64,000 bases of DNA. Origin: Amyelois transitella. Lineage: Eukaryota > Arthropoda > Insecta > Lepidoptera > Pyralidae. How positions within the stretch are numbered: the first letter of the stretch is position 1; each line of letters starts with the position of its first letter. The notes beneath the pieces are model-generated. The model had not been told where the DNA came from and ran no database searches. It worked only from the letters and a program-made list of their open reading frames with translations. Location: positions 9,427,001 to 9,491,000 of the forward strand of contig NC_083507.1 in NCBI RefSeq assembly GCF_032362555.1, read 5' to 3'. The translations under genes and the position numbers were made by a program. Of this stretch, positions 13,701-26,459 are shown piece by piece.

Positions 13701-16700
13701 ACGAGTAGCGACAACAAAACAACATACACGTTACATACCGCGATTACTATCACATCTGTCATTACTTTAACAGCACATACGAACAGATAAACTGTAGACG
13801 AGATGTAAATACTCATTCTATTTATGCCTATCGCTTGCTTAACCTTGTGGCAAGTTGTTGCTGATTAATGAGCTAAAAGCCAAAATGGTGACAAAATTTA
13901 ATTTGAAATCCATCAGTTTCGAAAAAATTATAATAATATTTTATGATAATAGAATAATACATCAGAGGTATTATACAAAAGAAAAAAAAACATAATCCTG
14001 CTATCAAAATTATTATCACACAGTAAAACAAACACGCAGGAATTATTTTACTTATCGAATAACATTATGTGCTTACATAGGAAAGAAAATAAAATAAAGT
14101 CTTATTAAAATTTACTGTATAAAATGGAACCTTTACGTGCAACTTCTCCCATCCTTCAATGCTTCGAAGCTCATAAAAGTTATAATATCGCTCATAAAAT
14201 TAATCAATGGGTAACAATCCGAAACATCTTTTAGCTACAGAACACGAGCAGCATACAAAGTGGCGTTTCTTTTTCCTATCATAAAATCATAGAAGACACT
14301 GCCATACATTATATACTACAAAAAAAAAACAACCCGATATGTAAAAACAGAAGTTAGGTTAGGTAGTTATTGTTGTAAATAAATAACCATAATCCCTTTA
14401 GCTTCCATGCTGGTTTAATAGCGAAGAAAAATCATGTGTGCCAGCTGCTTCTCTTACCGTGCAAGTCAAGGTCAATAAAGGGAAAGGCTTAGGTTACTAT
14501 TTGAATTAATTGGATCATTAAGCAATACAGGACTGTTTGGCTCTGACGAAAGTGTAAGGGATATAAGTATACCTATATATCAAAAAGTACCTATGTATTT
14601 TAGATAAATTGATTGATTGGGAAGATAAGACGCTAGAAAGTACCATGCTCATTTTTCGCAAGAAAAAAGAGAATATTCATAGCATACCTACGAAATATTT
14701 TTCTTATACATTTATAGCCAAATACTGAACCATAGATTCCGCGCCGTGAAAAAGAACTCCGAGGTTTTTTTTTACGGCGCGGCAAAATAATCGTCCGATG
14801 ATGAATGTCGTATAAATGCCATATTTTTAATTTATCACCACAGATAATCCAGGTAGGCCTTATTGAGCCTCTCACACCAAGGCTCGCTTTTGTTAGTTCT
14901 ACACTGGCGGCTGTGGGAGCGTGTGGTGTGGGGCAGGAGCGACCAGCGATCATGTATGTCTAAGGTTACATGACGACATCCGCATCTTCAGCAAAAATCA
15001 TTAGAGCGACCATCGATTATATCTTAAGCCCAACATTCTGGTTATTGAAAGGTCACTTACAGTTTTAATTTGATGATGACACTTATATTCATCATCACAT
15101 ACATCATACATCATCACTTATGTTCATTATTTCACTCATGTTGAAGAGGGTCATGAGTTTAAAACTGCCACTGTCATCCAAAATTTAATGTTTAATATCC
15201 ATATCAACTCTGTCGATTAACTTACTTGCATCCTCACTTAGGGCTTACTGAGTATTGAGGATACTACTAATAAGTACTATTCCGTGTAGAGATACCAAAA
15301 CTAACTGAAAGCCAAATGCGGAAAAGGGAAAAAAATACTATAACCTGATTTAATTTGTATAAGAAATAATGATATCAGATGTAACGAATTATCTTTTAAT
15401 TACCTTAAAATAGAGGTATGCGCTTCGCAATACTATCGTATATCATGCCTCAGAACATTTGATACAAACCCGCTAACAGCTCAAGGCGGTGCCAACCCCT
15501 AATTTATGTCCGCGGTCCCACCATCCAGGCACTACGGGCTATGAATGTTGCCAGCAATAAAACGGACGTCTCATTTATTATTGACAAAGATTTCTCGCTG
15601 AAAAAAAACCATTGAAAGTAGCTAACGGAAGGCGCCAGGTTCTATTTCATTATATTTATCTACAATGAAGCCACTTTGGCGGTCGGCTGCATGTTTTTCA
15701 CAATATAAATAATAAAGGACAGGAAATTATAGTGAATTCGGTGCATGAGCGCGATTCAAAGGGAGATGCGCTCGTTTATGTCTATTGTAAGTAAAGTGCG
15801 CCCGCGCATTCCTCAAACCATCACCTTTATTGCAGGCTTGTTTTTGTGCGTCCCATTCATTGATTGAAATTTAGAAATTATGTATTTTTTAATGAACGAA
15901 ATTTTTTGTTGTATTGAAAATGTATTTAATTGTAATATATTTCAATTTTAGCTCTACTAAATCTTAAGTAGAAACAGACAAATCATTTAAAACGTTTTAA
16001 TACATAACTTAATAAAATTTGGTTAAAAAGAAAATAATACCACATTGTCTAAAGCCAATTTATTGTTTTAAGCCATTATAATTTAATAATGAAATGGCTC
16101 ACAGTAATTGAAGCCTATTATAGAGCGTCAACCAGAAACAGTAAAAGTTCCACTTAAGCAAACAAAGCATTGTAAAAAAATTGCAAGGAAACAAACTTTA
16201 CGTTGTAAACAAATTTAATAATACAAACAATAGCTTGCAAGCAGGCCCGACACGTCTAGTCCTGTCAGTACCGGTACCGACCGAAACTGACTCACGCGCA
16301 GCACAAAACAACAATATATCGCACAATACAGCCGATGCCGTGAAAAATCTCCACAAATAAAACAGGCTTTGTATTGCCGCCGTACGGTTTATCGTATAAA
16401 TATGTATATTAACAGTAGGGTATCCAGATCAATCATATGATTTCAGTCTCCATGCGTAAAACTCATGCACGATAAACGCTTTCATGTGTCGATAGAGGTG
16501 AGATGACTATAGGATTTTATTTATTTACTTTCTTACATCTACCATTACAGACTTAATCTAATGCGATTGTGTATAATCAATTATAACATATTATCCCTAA
16601 TGCTACCCTTGTGAATTCACTCAAACTGCAATTGAACAAATCTATCTCATTCGATATGAGATTGAGTGTGCGTATTGCGCGCGTCAGTGGAGCCTTCCGC

Positions 16701-18339
16701 AAGAGATCAAACTCAATCAAATAAACTTATGTCTACCGTAAGGGAGGAAAGACGTGATATACGTGTACGTGATTGCAAGAAATCATTGCCGTTGCCGTAC
16801 CTATACCTACAAATTTCCGAAAAGAATAAGAAGATGAAATTTATTAAATTTTATAAACATTAGGAGAAAACGTGGAAAGGTTCTGTAATTTTTTTACACG
16901 TGACGTATACTGCCATTGTATAACAAATTTACTATATAAATACGGGAACTATCCGGAAATTTTCAGACTTATGGTAACCCTAATTAGGAGAAGTTAGGGG
17001 CGTCCGTGCTACGTCATCCATTCCTGGGTCACTTTTCAGAAGATATTTAAACTTAGAAGAATGACACGGATGTTTTAAGAATAAGAGATTAGTTGCATCA
17101 ATGCTGTAGGTGGTTAAACTTTTTTGTTAACTTTTAATTTATAACGAGACTTCCTTCACCCTTTAACCTTTTTAAGTAATTGGTTGTCGAAAAAAATTAT
17201 ATGTTTTACTTATTATCTACAAATAACCGTGGTCTACTACAGTATAATTGATTATGATATTAAACCCTTCATTAAATCTACCACTATTTGTACGGAAGTT
17301 ACTTATATACTTGTGATTAATTTTATTAATATTCTGGGTTTCCATCCAATTAAAAAACACGTCATCGCAATATCTCAAAAAGACAAACCAAAATCCTTTC
17401 GCACACGAGTATAATCCTGTCGGTAATAAGCGAAGATGTAAGTCTGTCTGTAACTTTGTAATCCGCCGAGGATTGAAGTTGCCGCACCGACTAACAAACT
17501 ACAAACACTTAGCGACTTGTTATCTCAGTTTAGTTACCTAAGCGCAGGAACTCTATGTATGGAACTAAGATTTTGTCGTTTTTAGAGAGCTGAGAACGTA
17601 ACCGAACTTACGCCTGGAAGACGATAAAAAAGTAAAAATTTACAAAGTGTAAGACGTAAGTGATTCCTTGCTTCTCGAATGCGTGTCACTCTGGAGTCAA
17701 CATTTTTATTAAACTCCAGACATTTCAAAGGCGAATTGTTTTTAAATCTGTACATACAATCACGTCTTTATCCCTTACGGGATAGACAGAGCCAGCTGAC
17801 TCGAAAAAGACTTAAACACCACGTTCAGCGGTATGGCTTAATGATATAATTGAGATTTAAATATTTACAGGTGCTTGCCCAATGCCTCAAAGTTAACTAG
17901 CCTCAATTGACTTTTAAAATATGTATACACGGGAAGAGAAGCAGCTGACGCATACTATGTTTTTTTTGCTAAAGGCGTTAAAAAAAAAGCGATTGTGTAA
18001 GTAAATACCGAATATCAAAAGCATTACAATAATGGCGTTTCTCCGCACCGTCCTCTCGATGCTAATGAAGCGAGCCCTACCTGGCCGCATTCTCACCCGC
18101 CCAAACCGTCTCATATCAATTAATCATCCATAACGCAGACAATACTATCCTTTTCAATGAAATAATGACCCGTATTATGAAATATTGGGCGTTTCGCAGC
18201 CTCAATGAAACCTGCTGAGTGTACGCAGTCTAACTTGATTGGAATTTTTATGATCATTTGTGTATAGAAGTTTATAGTACATACTTGTAAGTCGGCATCA
18301 TGTGGCGTACACATACTTTGCCTCCAGGCCCCGTATTTT
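13701..18339. other. AT-rich stretch without recognisable genes
   Basis: No supported exon or RNA gene was found. Visible items are a small hairpin at 14,737-14,783 (arms of about 15 bp around CCGCGCCGT) and a family A SINE fragment near 17,755-17,905. The longest open frame (minus, 14,633-14,953) has no family resemblance and runs through the hairpin. Confidence 0.55.
17755..17905 (-). repeat. SINE family A, 3' half
   Basis: On the plus strand it reads as the reverse complement of the family A tail: an ATCACGTCTTTATCCC block, a GACAGAGCCA block, an ACCACGTTCAGC block, GGCTTAATGATATAATTGAG, and GGTGCTTGCCC. The 5' half is missing. Confidence 0.6.
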
Positions 18340-18442
18340 GGCACGCGCGACGCCGTGTTTACCGCGCGATAAACTATCGCTGTCCCGTTTGACGTTATAA
18401 TAGCGATAGTTCTCGAGCGATAAAAACGGCGTCGCGTGTGCT
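18340..18442. mobile_element. Hairpin MITE, copy 1
   Basis: About 103 bp form two long imperfect inverted arms. The outer part reads GGCACGCGCGACGCCGT on the left and AGCACACGCGACGCCGT on the complement of the right; the inner parts share an AACTATCGCT block. A second element of the same design lies at 52,567-52,680. There is no coding capacity and no clear target duplication. Confidence 0.65.
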
Positions 18443-19058
18443 ATGCTAGGAGGCAGTTTTTATACCTACAAAAATTAAAATAATAAGCGTTCATAATTCC
18501 TTACGTCGGCAAAATTTTCTTTTTATTATTATTTTATTACAAAACTATATGTATTTAAATACGAGTTATGATTGCAATGACTACAAAACTATCATAGACA
18601 GGCAGGCGGACTAAGAAAGAATCAATAAAAGTTTAGCAACTTATATTTTCCGTAGGTATAACTGTGTAGGGGCGCTCTTCCAAATGTCTAGATGTGAAAA
18701 GTGAATAGTGGGTTTATACTAGTGTACGAGTCTGTTCGTACTGCCTTTTTTGTTATATAGCTAAGCCTGGGCAACACCAAAATATACATACACACACATA
18801 GTACTTATGCTATAAATGGTTTGAAAACCTAAAAAACCTGATGGAGTACATGATGATCCAGCTAAACTATAATAACTAGTTGTTCGCAGCGAACTTAGCC
18901 TCGCGAATACTTAAAATTTTTACAGAGTTGAGAATATCTCAAAAACTACTTAACCGATTTTAATGAACATGTGATCCAGATCCATATGTGTTTGAAGGCG
19001 CGGGCATCGGCTAGATTGTAATAATGATGTCTTGCATACCATTAGTGTCCGACCGAAG

Positions 19059-19166
19059 CTTCGGCTTCGGCTTCGGCTTCGGCCACCTTCGGCCAAAAAA
19101 TCCACCTTCGGCGAAACATTCGGCTTCGGCCCAAAACCCGACCGAAGCCGAAGGTTTCGCCGAAGG
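19059..19166. repeat. CTTCGG array, left end of the hAT-like element
   Basis: A low-complexity tract is built from CTTCGG and its complement, with internal AAGCTT and GGCGAAAC-type interruptions. It directly follows the left terminal inverted repeat, and a related tract precedes the right one. Such subterminal repeats often occur in hAT-like elements. Confidence 0.75.
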
Positions 19167-19199
19167 TCCGAGCGACCGTCGAGATTGAACGAACTGAAC

Positions 19200-21048
19200 A
19201 GGACGTCCTTAATTTGATCAAGATACGTTCGTCTAGGTTTTCCCACTCCGACCTTTCCCTCCACACTCTCCTTGTATATCTGCTTAGTCAACCTGTTTTC
19301 ATTCATCCTCTCCACATGACCGAACCATCTCAACATACCCTTTTCTATTCCTGTAACTACATCTTCTTTCACATCACAACATTCCCTAATCACGCTGTTC
19401 CTTATCCGGTCACTCAATTTCACACCCAACATACTCCTTAACGCTCTCATTTCCACTGCATTTATTCTGCTTTCGTGCTTCTTTTGCCATACCCAACTTT
19501 CACTCCCATACATTAATGTCGGGACCAACACGCCCCTATGCACAGGCAGCCGAGCCTTTTTGGATAGTTTCTGACTGCTCATAAAGGCATGCAAAGCTCC
19601 ATTCACCAAGTTCCCCGCGTTCGCTCTCCTTTCAATATCACTATCACACTTGCCATCTGATGTAAACTTTGATCCTAGATATACAAACTCTTTCACTTGC
19701 TCAACTTTTTCTCCTCCAATCAAAATATTACATGCTGTCATTTCTTTCTCCATTTCAAAAACCAGTGTTTTAGTTTTACTTACGTTCACTTTCTTCCTTT
19801 CTCATTTAAAGCTTCATGCATACAGTTTACCATCTCCTGTAACTCCTCCGCTGATGACGCCAGTATAACCTGATCGTCGGCATAGAGCAGACATTTGACG
19901 AGTAACTCATTCATCCTTAATCCACTTTCAGACTCTTTCAAATCTGTCAAACAACTATCCATAAATAGGTTGAACAGCCACGGTGACGCAACACATCCTT
20001 GCCTAACGCCTTTCTCAATCTTAAACCACTCAGTGTGCGCTCCGTTTATCCTGACACAAGCACACGAATCCTCATATAAGGATTTCAGTGCTCGTATCAA
20101 GAGACTGCTCACCCCATGCATAGAAAGTGCTGACCACAATTCATTCCTCTCAACTCTGTCATAGGCCTATTCCAAATCCACGAATGTGCAATAGACTTTT
20201 TGACTCTTGGCCAAAAACTTTTCGGCTATGCACCGCAAAGAAAAGACCTGATCAGTACATTCCATTCCCTTTCGAAATCCCGCTTGAGCATCCCATATTT
20301 TGCCATCAGTTTCATTCCTGACTCTATTAATCAATACCTTAGCATACAATTTGCCGACGACGCTAAGCAGACTTATACCACGATAATTTTTGCAGTCCAG
20401 CTGTGACCCTTTTCCTTTGTAAAGTGGCACGATAACAGCCTTACACCAATCTTTTGGTACTCGGCCGCTTCTCCAACACAAATTGAAAAGGCAGTACAAC
20501 TGACTAGCTACTACGCCTTTTCCTGCTTTAAGCATCTCGACCGACACTCTATCACACCCAGCAGCCTTTCCCGCTTTCATACTCTTAATTACTTCCACAA
20601 TTTCGAACATTTCAATTTCGCCTTCCATCTCATTTTCTTTTTCTTCGCTATAGCAGAACTCTTTCTTATTTCCTTTCTTTTTTTCAAATAAACTCTCAAA
20701 ATAGTCCTTCCATATCTTTAGCACACATTCTTCTTCTTTCACAACGCTACCATCCTGGCATCTGATCCTAGTCAGCTCTCTGGTTATAGTTTTTCCTCGG
20801 GCTGACCTTACGGATTTCCAGAATACTTTCAGATTTGACTGAAAGTCTTCTGATAACCTTTTATCAAATTCCTCTTTATACTCATCTTTCTGTCTAATCA
20901 CAGCTTTCTTAACCAAATCTTTCATTTTTTTATATTCCTTACGTGCTTCATTCACATCTTCATCTATAACCTCTTGCATTCTTAAGTTAGCTTTAGCTGC
21001 TAACAAATCCAGCCATGCTTTCTTCTTTAATCGCACAAGTTCTTGCAC
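19200..21048 (-). pseudogene. Non-LTR retrotransposon reverse transcriptase, internal fragment, disabled
   Basis: On the minus strand the fragment covers a basic coiled N-terminal stretch and the RT fingers and palm: FRKGMECTDQVFSL, FVDLE-stop-AYDRV, GVRQGCVASPWLFNLFMD and the catalytic YADD, followed by the YLGSKFTSDG region and the RRTYLDQIKDVL tail. The reading frame is broken by an in-frame TAG at 20,167-20,169, which replaces the usual Lys of the first catalytic block, and by a frameshift near 19,786-19,790. Endonuclease sequence is missing upstream. The protein also stops matching about 35-40 residues before the normal end, whose sequence is visible in the separate fragments near 30.8 and 59 kb. 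The LINE clade (RTE- or jockey-like) is not resolved. Confidence 0.85.
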
Positions 21049-21184
21049 ATCTTTATATGATATATCATCAACTTCTATATGAGACAGTCAATATATAAAC
21101 CTTCAATATTGAGGTTTTGAAATAATTTTAATATTAATTGTAGCTTGTAGACAATATTGAACAAAATTAATTACTGAGTGCTGA

Positions 21185-21281
21185 GAGAATATAAACCTTC
21201 GGCTTCGGCTTCGGCTTCGGCCGAAGGTTGTGGCCATAGCCGATTAATCGGCTTCGGCTTCGGCTTCGGCCAAAAATAGAC
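21185..21281. repeat. CTTCGG array, right end of the hAT-like element
   Basis: Two CTTCGG runs are separated by a GTTGTGGCCATAGCCGATTA-type spacer, and TTCGGCCGAA palindromes are present. The array adjoins the right terminal inverted repeat and is the counterpart of the tract at 19,059-19,166. Confidence 0.75.
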
Positions 21282-22679
21282 CTTCGGTCGGACACTACAT
21301 ACCATAGACATCTTATTACTCCGATAGCTAGGTGATACTGATAATACACCAATTATCATACCATTATACATTTATGTGAAAAAAATCAACACACTGAGTC
21401 TGATGGTTTGTTTCAATTGGTGACCCAAAAGTAAAGTCTTGTATGTGTGTGTGTGACGCCACTAATTAGTTCCCGAGACAGTTGGGCGACCCAATTTCCG
21501 CACCCGCTTCCAGTGGGATTTATAAGAGACTGTTTCTACCAACCGTTGAAAGTTTTAAAATACTACTTACACATATCAACACATGGGAATTTATTGTACA
21601 GTTATAATAAGTATTATTATTTATAAACAAATTCTCTGGAGAATACAAAGGTATGAAAAATTCAAACTTTCTTAGTAGAAACCTAAAAATAAATTGATCG
21701 ATTCTATACCTAAGTATTCTCCAAAAGATAAAAGAACGCCTGGCAAACATTCTGTGCTCTGTGGTGATACTGAATAACATGCTAGATTACGATATGACTA
21801 GGACTTTTTCGTGACCCTCACTGTGTTAAATTTGATAGATTAGCGCCATAAATTATACACGTTTGACGCGACGAAAAGCCGCGGTGGATAAAAATGATAA
21901 TGTTTACCTGCCTATAATAATAATACCTAAAAATAGGGGAAGTTTTTTGAAATGACGGGTTGACATCTTTTTTGCTACACCTACATATTTCATTCATAAA
22001 TGTAAATCGTATTGCAGTCATTTTAGTCCAAATAATAATTATTTTTTGGAAATTGAAATAAATCTGACTAAAATTTCTTTCTCATAAGCAGTACTCGTAA
22101 CCGTACTGAGAAAACCTCGGAAATTTGCTATCATGAGAGAGAGAAAGATAATTCAATATTTAAGATTGTCTTAAATATTGAATGATGGCACTTTTTTTTT
22201 AAGAACATCCCTAAAATACACCACAACATACATATATTACCGTGAGAAACATTTTGCATGAGAAAACACAGATATAGCGTTCGACAGATACAAGTTCCAG
22301 AAGGAACCCAAATCATGGCATGGCACCATCGCATTCTAATTATCCAACCGCGGAGCAGACGATAACATCTCATCCCGGCACAGATGATATAGTATAAATC
22401 CCGGTAATCCCGAGGCCACTAAAGCCACGTAAGGGCTAATAAGGAATGCGGCGCGGGCGCCGGCGTGTCCCACGGGTCCCTGCGCCCGCGCACGTTCTTG
22501 TTTTATACTGGTTTCCGCCATTATGCCAAGAAGCTGAGCCATGGGAATAAGCTTAATAATATGATTGTTTTAGTACCTGAGAAAGGAGAAGTGTGAAAAC
22601 AAAAAGAAAATCAAATACTCTACAGATGTTACGTCATTTTAAAATATTACTACCTAGTTGTAAAAGACATATGTACCAT

Positions 22680-22775
22680 ACATATTATCACGTCTATATC
22701 TCTTGTGGGGTAGACAGAGCCAACAATCTTAAAAGACTGATAGGCCACGTTCAGCTCTTTGTCTTTTATCAACGA
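22680..22775 (-). repeat. SINE family A, 3' part
   Basis: The complement of the family A tail is readable: TATCACGTCTATATCTC, GGGGTAGACAGAGCCAA, and GACTGATAGGCCACGTTCA. The copy is truncated after the CAGCTCTTTGTCTT segment. Confidence 0.6.
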
Positions 22776-23249
22776 AATATTACTTTTTATCACCAGGTAA
22801 ACTTATGGAATGCACTTTTGGAATGCAATATCATACTGATTGAGTAACGGTATTTTTATCCAACAAAAAGTAATTTATAAAAATACAGGGTCAAGTTTTC
22901 ATCCATATAGCTAAATGAGGGCTATAAAATATAAGGCAAGCCACAGATAACTACAGTTACCGGTACCTGTTGAAATACTAGCTATGTTTTAAGGATTAGT
23001 GTGGTTCTTACCTTTCTTTATTGTCTTCTCGTAATATAAAAAAATCTGCAATTATCGTAAACAATAAAATTTATTTACAAAAAGTACCTTAAAGTAAGAT
23101 TAGGTATCTTTATTGGACTTTATTTGTCAGTTATTGCTTACATAAATACTATTTACTGTGACACGAGAAGCATTAACTTTTAAAACCGCATTAAATAAGA
23201 TTAAATAAATTAAACAAAAAGATTGAATATATTAAAGATCAAGATTAAA

Positions 23250-23501
23250 GTGCCGTGTGGTTCCCGGCACCAATATAAAGAATAGGACCACCCCATCCCT
23301 TTCTTATGGATGTCGTAAAAGGCGACAAAGGGCTTATAAACTTGGGATTCTTCCTTTAGGCGATGGGCTAGCAGTCTGTTACTATTTGAATCTCAGTTCT
23401 ATCATAAAGCCTAACTGCTGAACGTGGCCTATCAGTATTTCAAGACTGCTCACTCAGTCTACCCCGCAAGGGATATAGTCGTGAATATATGAATTAAAGA
23501 A
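23250..23501 (+). repeat. SINE family A, near full length
   Basis: It starts with GTGCCGTGTGGTTCCCGGCA and ends with GCAAGGGATATAGTCGTGAA plus an ATATG tail. The 9-bp sequence AAGATTAAA occurs at 23,241-23,249 and again at 23,502-23,510, and is a plausible target-site duplication. Confidence 0.8.
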
Positions 23502-23844
23502 AAGATTAAAAATTAAGCACGCTTTTCAAAATCTCAATTTTATTGCACCTGCTGCCTCAAAGGAAAAGGTTTATAAATGATAATAATATGTAATGATACA
23601 GCCTTGCGGTAAACCGCTGCGCCGGAGTCGCAATGCTAAGCGATAAACAGCTCATGATGCCACATGCATTCCTCTTTTATGCAAAATCATTTATTTGCAT
23701 CTTTTTGCCGTTTTGTTCTCGGTACTTTATAATCCTGGTGGTCCTTTCACTCAATGTTTTTCCCGTGAGTGTCGTTAAAGGGGTAGAGAATAGGCACATT
23801 TATCTAGTGCAGCTTTAACAATATGGGTTATATTTACTCGCAAA

Positions 23845-24100
23845 GGTTGCGGAGTCCAGATGGGAGCCGCTTCGTGTAAAAACCTCACTCACTCAATCCA
23901 GGGTCCATGGTCAAAGGCATATGCCGAGCCCCTCTCCAGAGTGGTGAAGATGCAACCGGGACTATTAGCCAGGGGGAAGAAGAAGTTGCGGTGTCCAGAT
24001 GAGAGTGGCTCCGTGTAAAAAACCAAATTACAAAATCCAGAATCTCAGTCAAAAGGCGCACCCCTGAAAGGTGATTATGTAACCGGGAAAGAAGATATCA
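23845..24100 (+). repeat. SINE family C, tandem pair of 3' bodies
   Basis: Two consecutive units each carry GTGTAAAAA, an AATCCAG block, a GTCAAAGGC-like block and a GATG/TATGTAACCGGGA-like block ending in GAAGAAG. The first is about 23,845-23,985 and the second about 23,987-24,095. They look like a partial dimer of the tRNA-derived SINE seen at 58,455-58,745. Confidence 0.55.
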
Positions 24101-26179
24101 TTTGCATCTTGGATACCTAATGGGGTTGGAGAAAATTGGGTCACGAAAACATTAGCAACTTTATAGTATCGTATAGGCAATTTTGAACTACCGATATTCC
24201 ATACAACTGGCACTGGATTTTACCCAAAAAGATAATAAAAAAAATTGTGTGGAAAGTTAGACGGGAAACACACTTCTACGATTTGACTACATAGATAAAG
24301 TAACGCGTAATCTCTACTCGCTCTAAGTAGTCCTGCCCAAGTGTCTCGGTTCATTCTTCAGACACAACAAACCTTTACTTTAGGTAAACAGGTCGAACAA
24401 TGAAACTATAACACTATTGTTACTTTGTGGCCGCCAATGTATCTCCTAAACGCGTAACCCATTCTTCGTTGCTATGACAGGTGCTGTCCGTGCTGTGGTA
24501 ATTAATATTACCTACCGGTGTGGTCATGTTGGTCAGACGTACTTTTTCGGATTGGCCTGCTGAGATATTTATTTTGATTGTGAATCCTATCCCAAGTCTC
24601 AAACTTTGTTTGGTTTATCAAGTAAAAAAATGATAACATGTTGTTTTATACATCTAAATTTTTAACAACTTCATCTCTTTTCGAACACATACTAACCTAA
24701 AGTACAATTCATCATGATATTGCCAAAAATAAAGGTATGCGAACGTGTATAAGACAAAAAGTACCTACAGGATCATAAAATATACCTAGTTTAGTAAATC
24801 ACAACGGCATTTCATATTAAACTTATTCTAAACACATAAAAGCGGGCTTAAGAACTTTAGACATATCGCTCGCCATACGCTGGCTTTCAGTTTTCAAAGT
24901 TAAAGTGTCAAGTTAGCGAATCGGAAACGGGTACAAACCCGGCCCCGACTTTGCCCAAGTTTTATACATGACTAGCTACCTACTTCGAATTGTGGGAAAC
25001 TGGGCGGTTACTCGTCAAAAAATAAATTACTAATTAAATTTATAAATATTATAAAATGCTTTATGAATTTTATGAATTTTATAATATTTATATTACTTTC
25101 TTATTAGGTCTATTCGTTAGATCATATAAAACTATACATATACCCAGGTATCCAGGGCTTCGATAGAGTTGAGGCTAATATTTATAGGTATCCTGTAAAA
25201 AATTTTGAATGAGTAAATTGTGTAAATAGGAGAAGTTACAACCATTTAGGTTACATATTGTTACGCGACTTACAAATCAATGAATTGTTATATCAATGGG
25301 TGCGTTAACTGACATTAAGTACCTACTGAAGGCACATAATACAGAAGGTATGGCTTCCCCTAAAACATATTTTACACCCTTTTTGGCGTGATTTCCGCTA
25401 AAAGAAACCAGGTGAGGTGGCACGTGCGCTGCGGAAAGTTTTCCGGACACATTAATCATGCCGTAGCTCAAGTGAACGGTTCAGCAGCGGAACGATGGTT
25501 TTTCCCAAATATTTCAGAATATTTCTTTCGTAAATTGTTGAAACTTTCTAATTATAAACGTACAATACGAATTTTATAAAAAAAATATGATAGTCATAAA
25601 TGTGTGTGTGGTTATAATTACCAAACTCCAAATATTGAATACTCAAGGACAATGAAACGAACAACCTTTCAAAACCCACAAGCTACAAACTAGAAGCCTA
25701 TGTACTTGATGAATACGAACAAAACTGCCCTATACCAATGAGAAATTACCTAAACAATAAAACTTTAAATCAAGAGCTGTGAATATTGAAAGTTATTTAT
25801 AATATTAATTGTATTAGTTGAAGATTTCTACTGTAGGTAAGCCTATTCAATTTTGACGTGTAAATACACCGTTTCATGCACGATGTCCCAGTCCTTTCAA
25901 ACCCAAATTTAGGCTATCTCTTAACCTTTGAACTTTTTGAATTTCAACCCTTGGTTACGGCCAAAAGAGACTAGACGAAATGCGTTGATGTGGAAAATTT
26001 CAAAGGCATACAAATTATTTCTTTTTATTATTTTATTTAAACTTTAATTTCTTTACGTTAATGGAGGGCCTTTTTCTTTCTTTTATTCATTCTAAATATC
26101 CCTCTATCCATTTCAGTCAAAAATACTAAATGTACAGACAAAATATTTTTACTAATTTATTATATGTATGTATTGATTG

Positions 26180-26459
26180 TTGGTCTCCGGCACCAATACA
26201 AACAGAATAGGACCACCCCATCTCTTTCCCATGGATGTCATTAAAGGCGACTAAGTAATAGGCTAATAAACTAGCGGTTTTTTTTTAGGTGATGATGTGG
26301 AGTAAGTGATGGGCTAGCAACCAGTCACTACGAGTATTTGAATCTCAGTTGTACCATTAAGCCAAACAGCTGAACGTGACCTAAGTATCATCTTTTCAAG
26401 ACTGTAAGCTCGGTCTACCCAGCAAGGGATACCTATATACATGACTATATGTATGTATA
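26180..26459 (+). repeat. SINE family A, near full length, with insertions
   Basis: The blocks CTCCGGCACCAATAC, GAATAGGACCACCCCATCTC, AAGGCGACTAAG, GATGGGCTAGCAACC, TTTGAATCTCAGTTGTACCA and AACAGCTGAACGTG occur in order, ending with a GACTATATGTATGTAT tail. It carries a T-run and a short duplicated GTGATG segment in the middle. Confidence 0.75.

Larger units (their letters stand above)
19043..21297. mobile_element. hAT-like DNA transposon carrying a LINE segment
   Basis: The ends are perfect 16-bp terminal inverted repeats, TAGTGTCCGACCGAAG at 19,043-19,058 and its complement at 21,282-21,297. They are flanked immediately by an 8-bp direct repeat, CATACCAT, at 19,035-19,042 and 21,298-21,305. 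An 8-bp target duplication and ends starting TAGTG are typical of the hAT superfamily. Inside both ends are low-complexity arrays built from CTTCGG. No hAT transposase is encoded, so the element is non-autonomous. Its interior (about 19,200-21,175) is a non-LTR reverse-transcriptase segment lacking both the LINE's endonuclease end and its normal 3' end. Confidence 0.85.

Noticed and set aside
14633..14953. 106-codon open frame on the minus strand
   Set aside because: It runs through a non-coding hairpin and AT-rich sequence and resembles no protein family.
18950..19217. RS-like or KPKP-like peptides coded by the CTTCGG arrays
   Set aside because: The hexamer repeat is open in several frames on both strands, so the peptides are by-products of the repeat.
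22336..22542. Frame in a GC-rich patch on the minus strand
   Set aside because: GC-rich sequence opens frames by chance. No splice signals or family resemblance were found.
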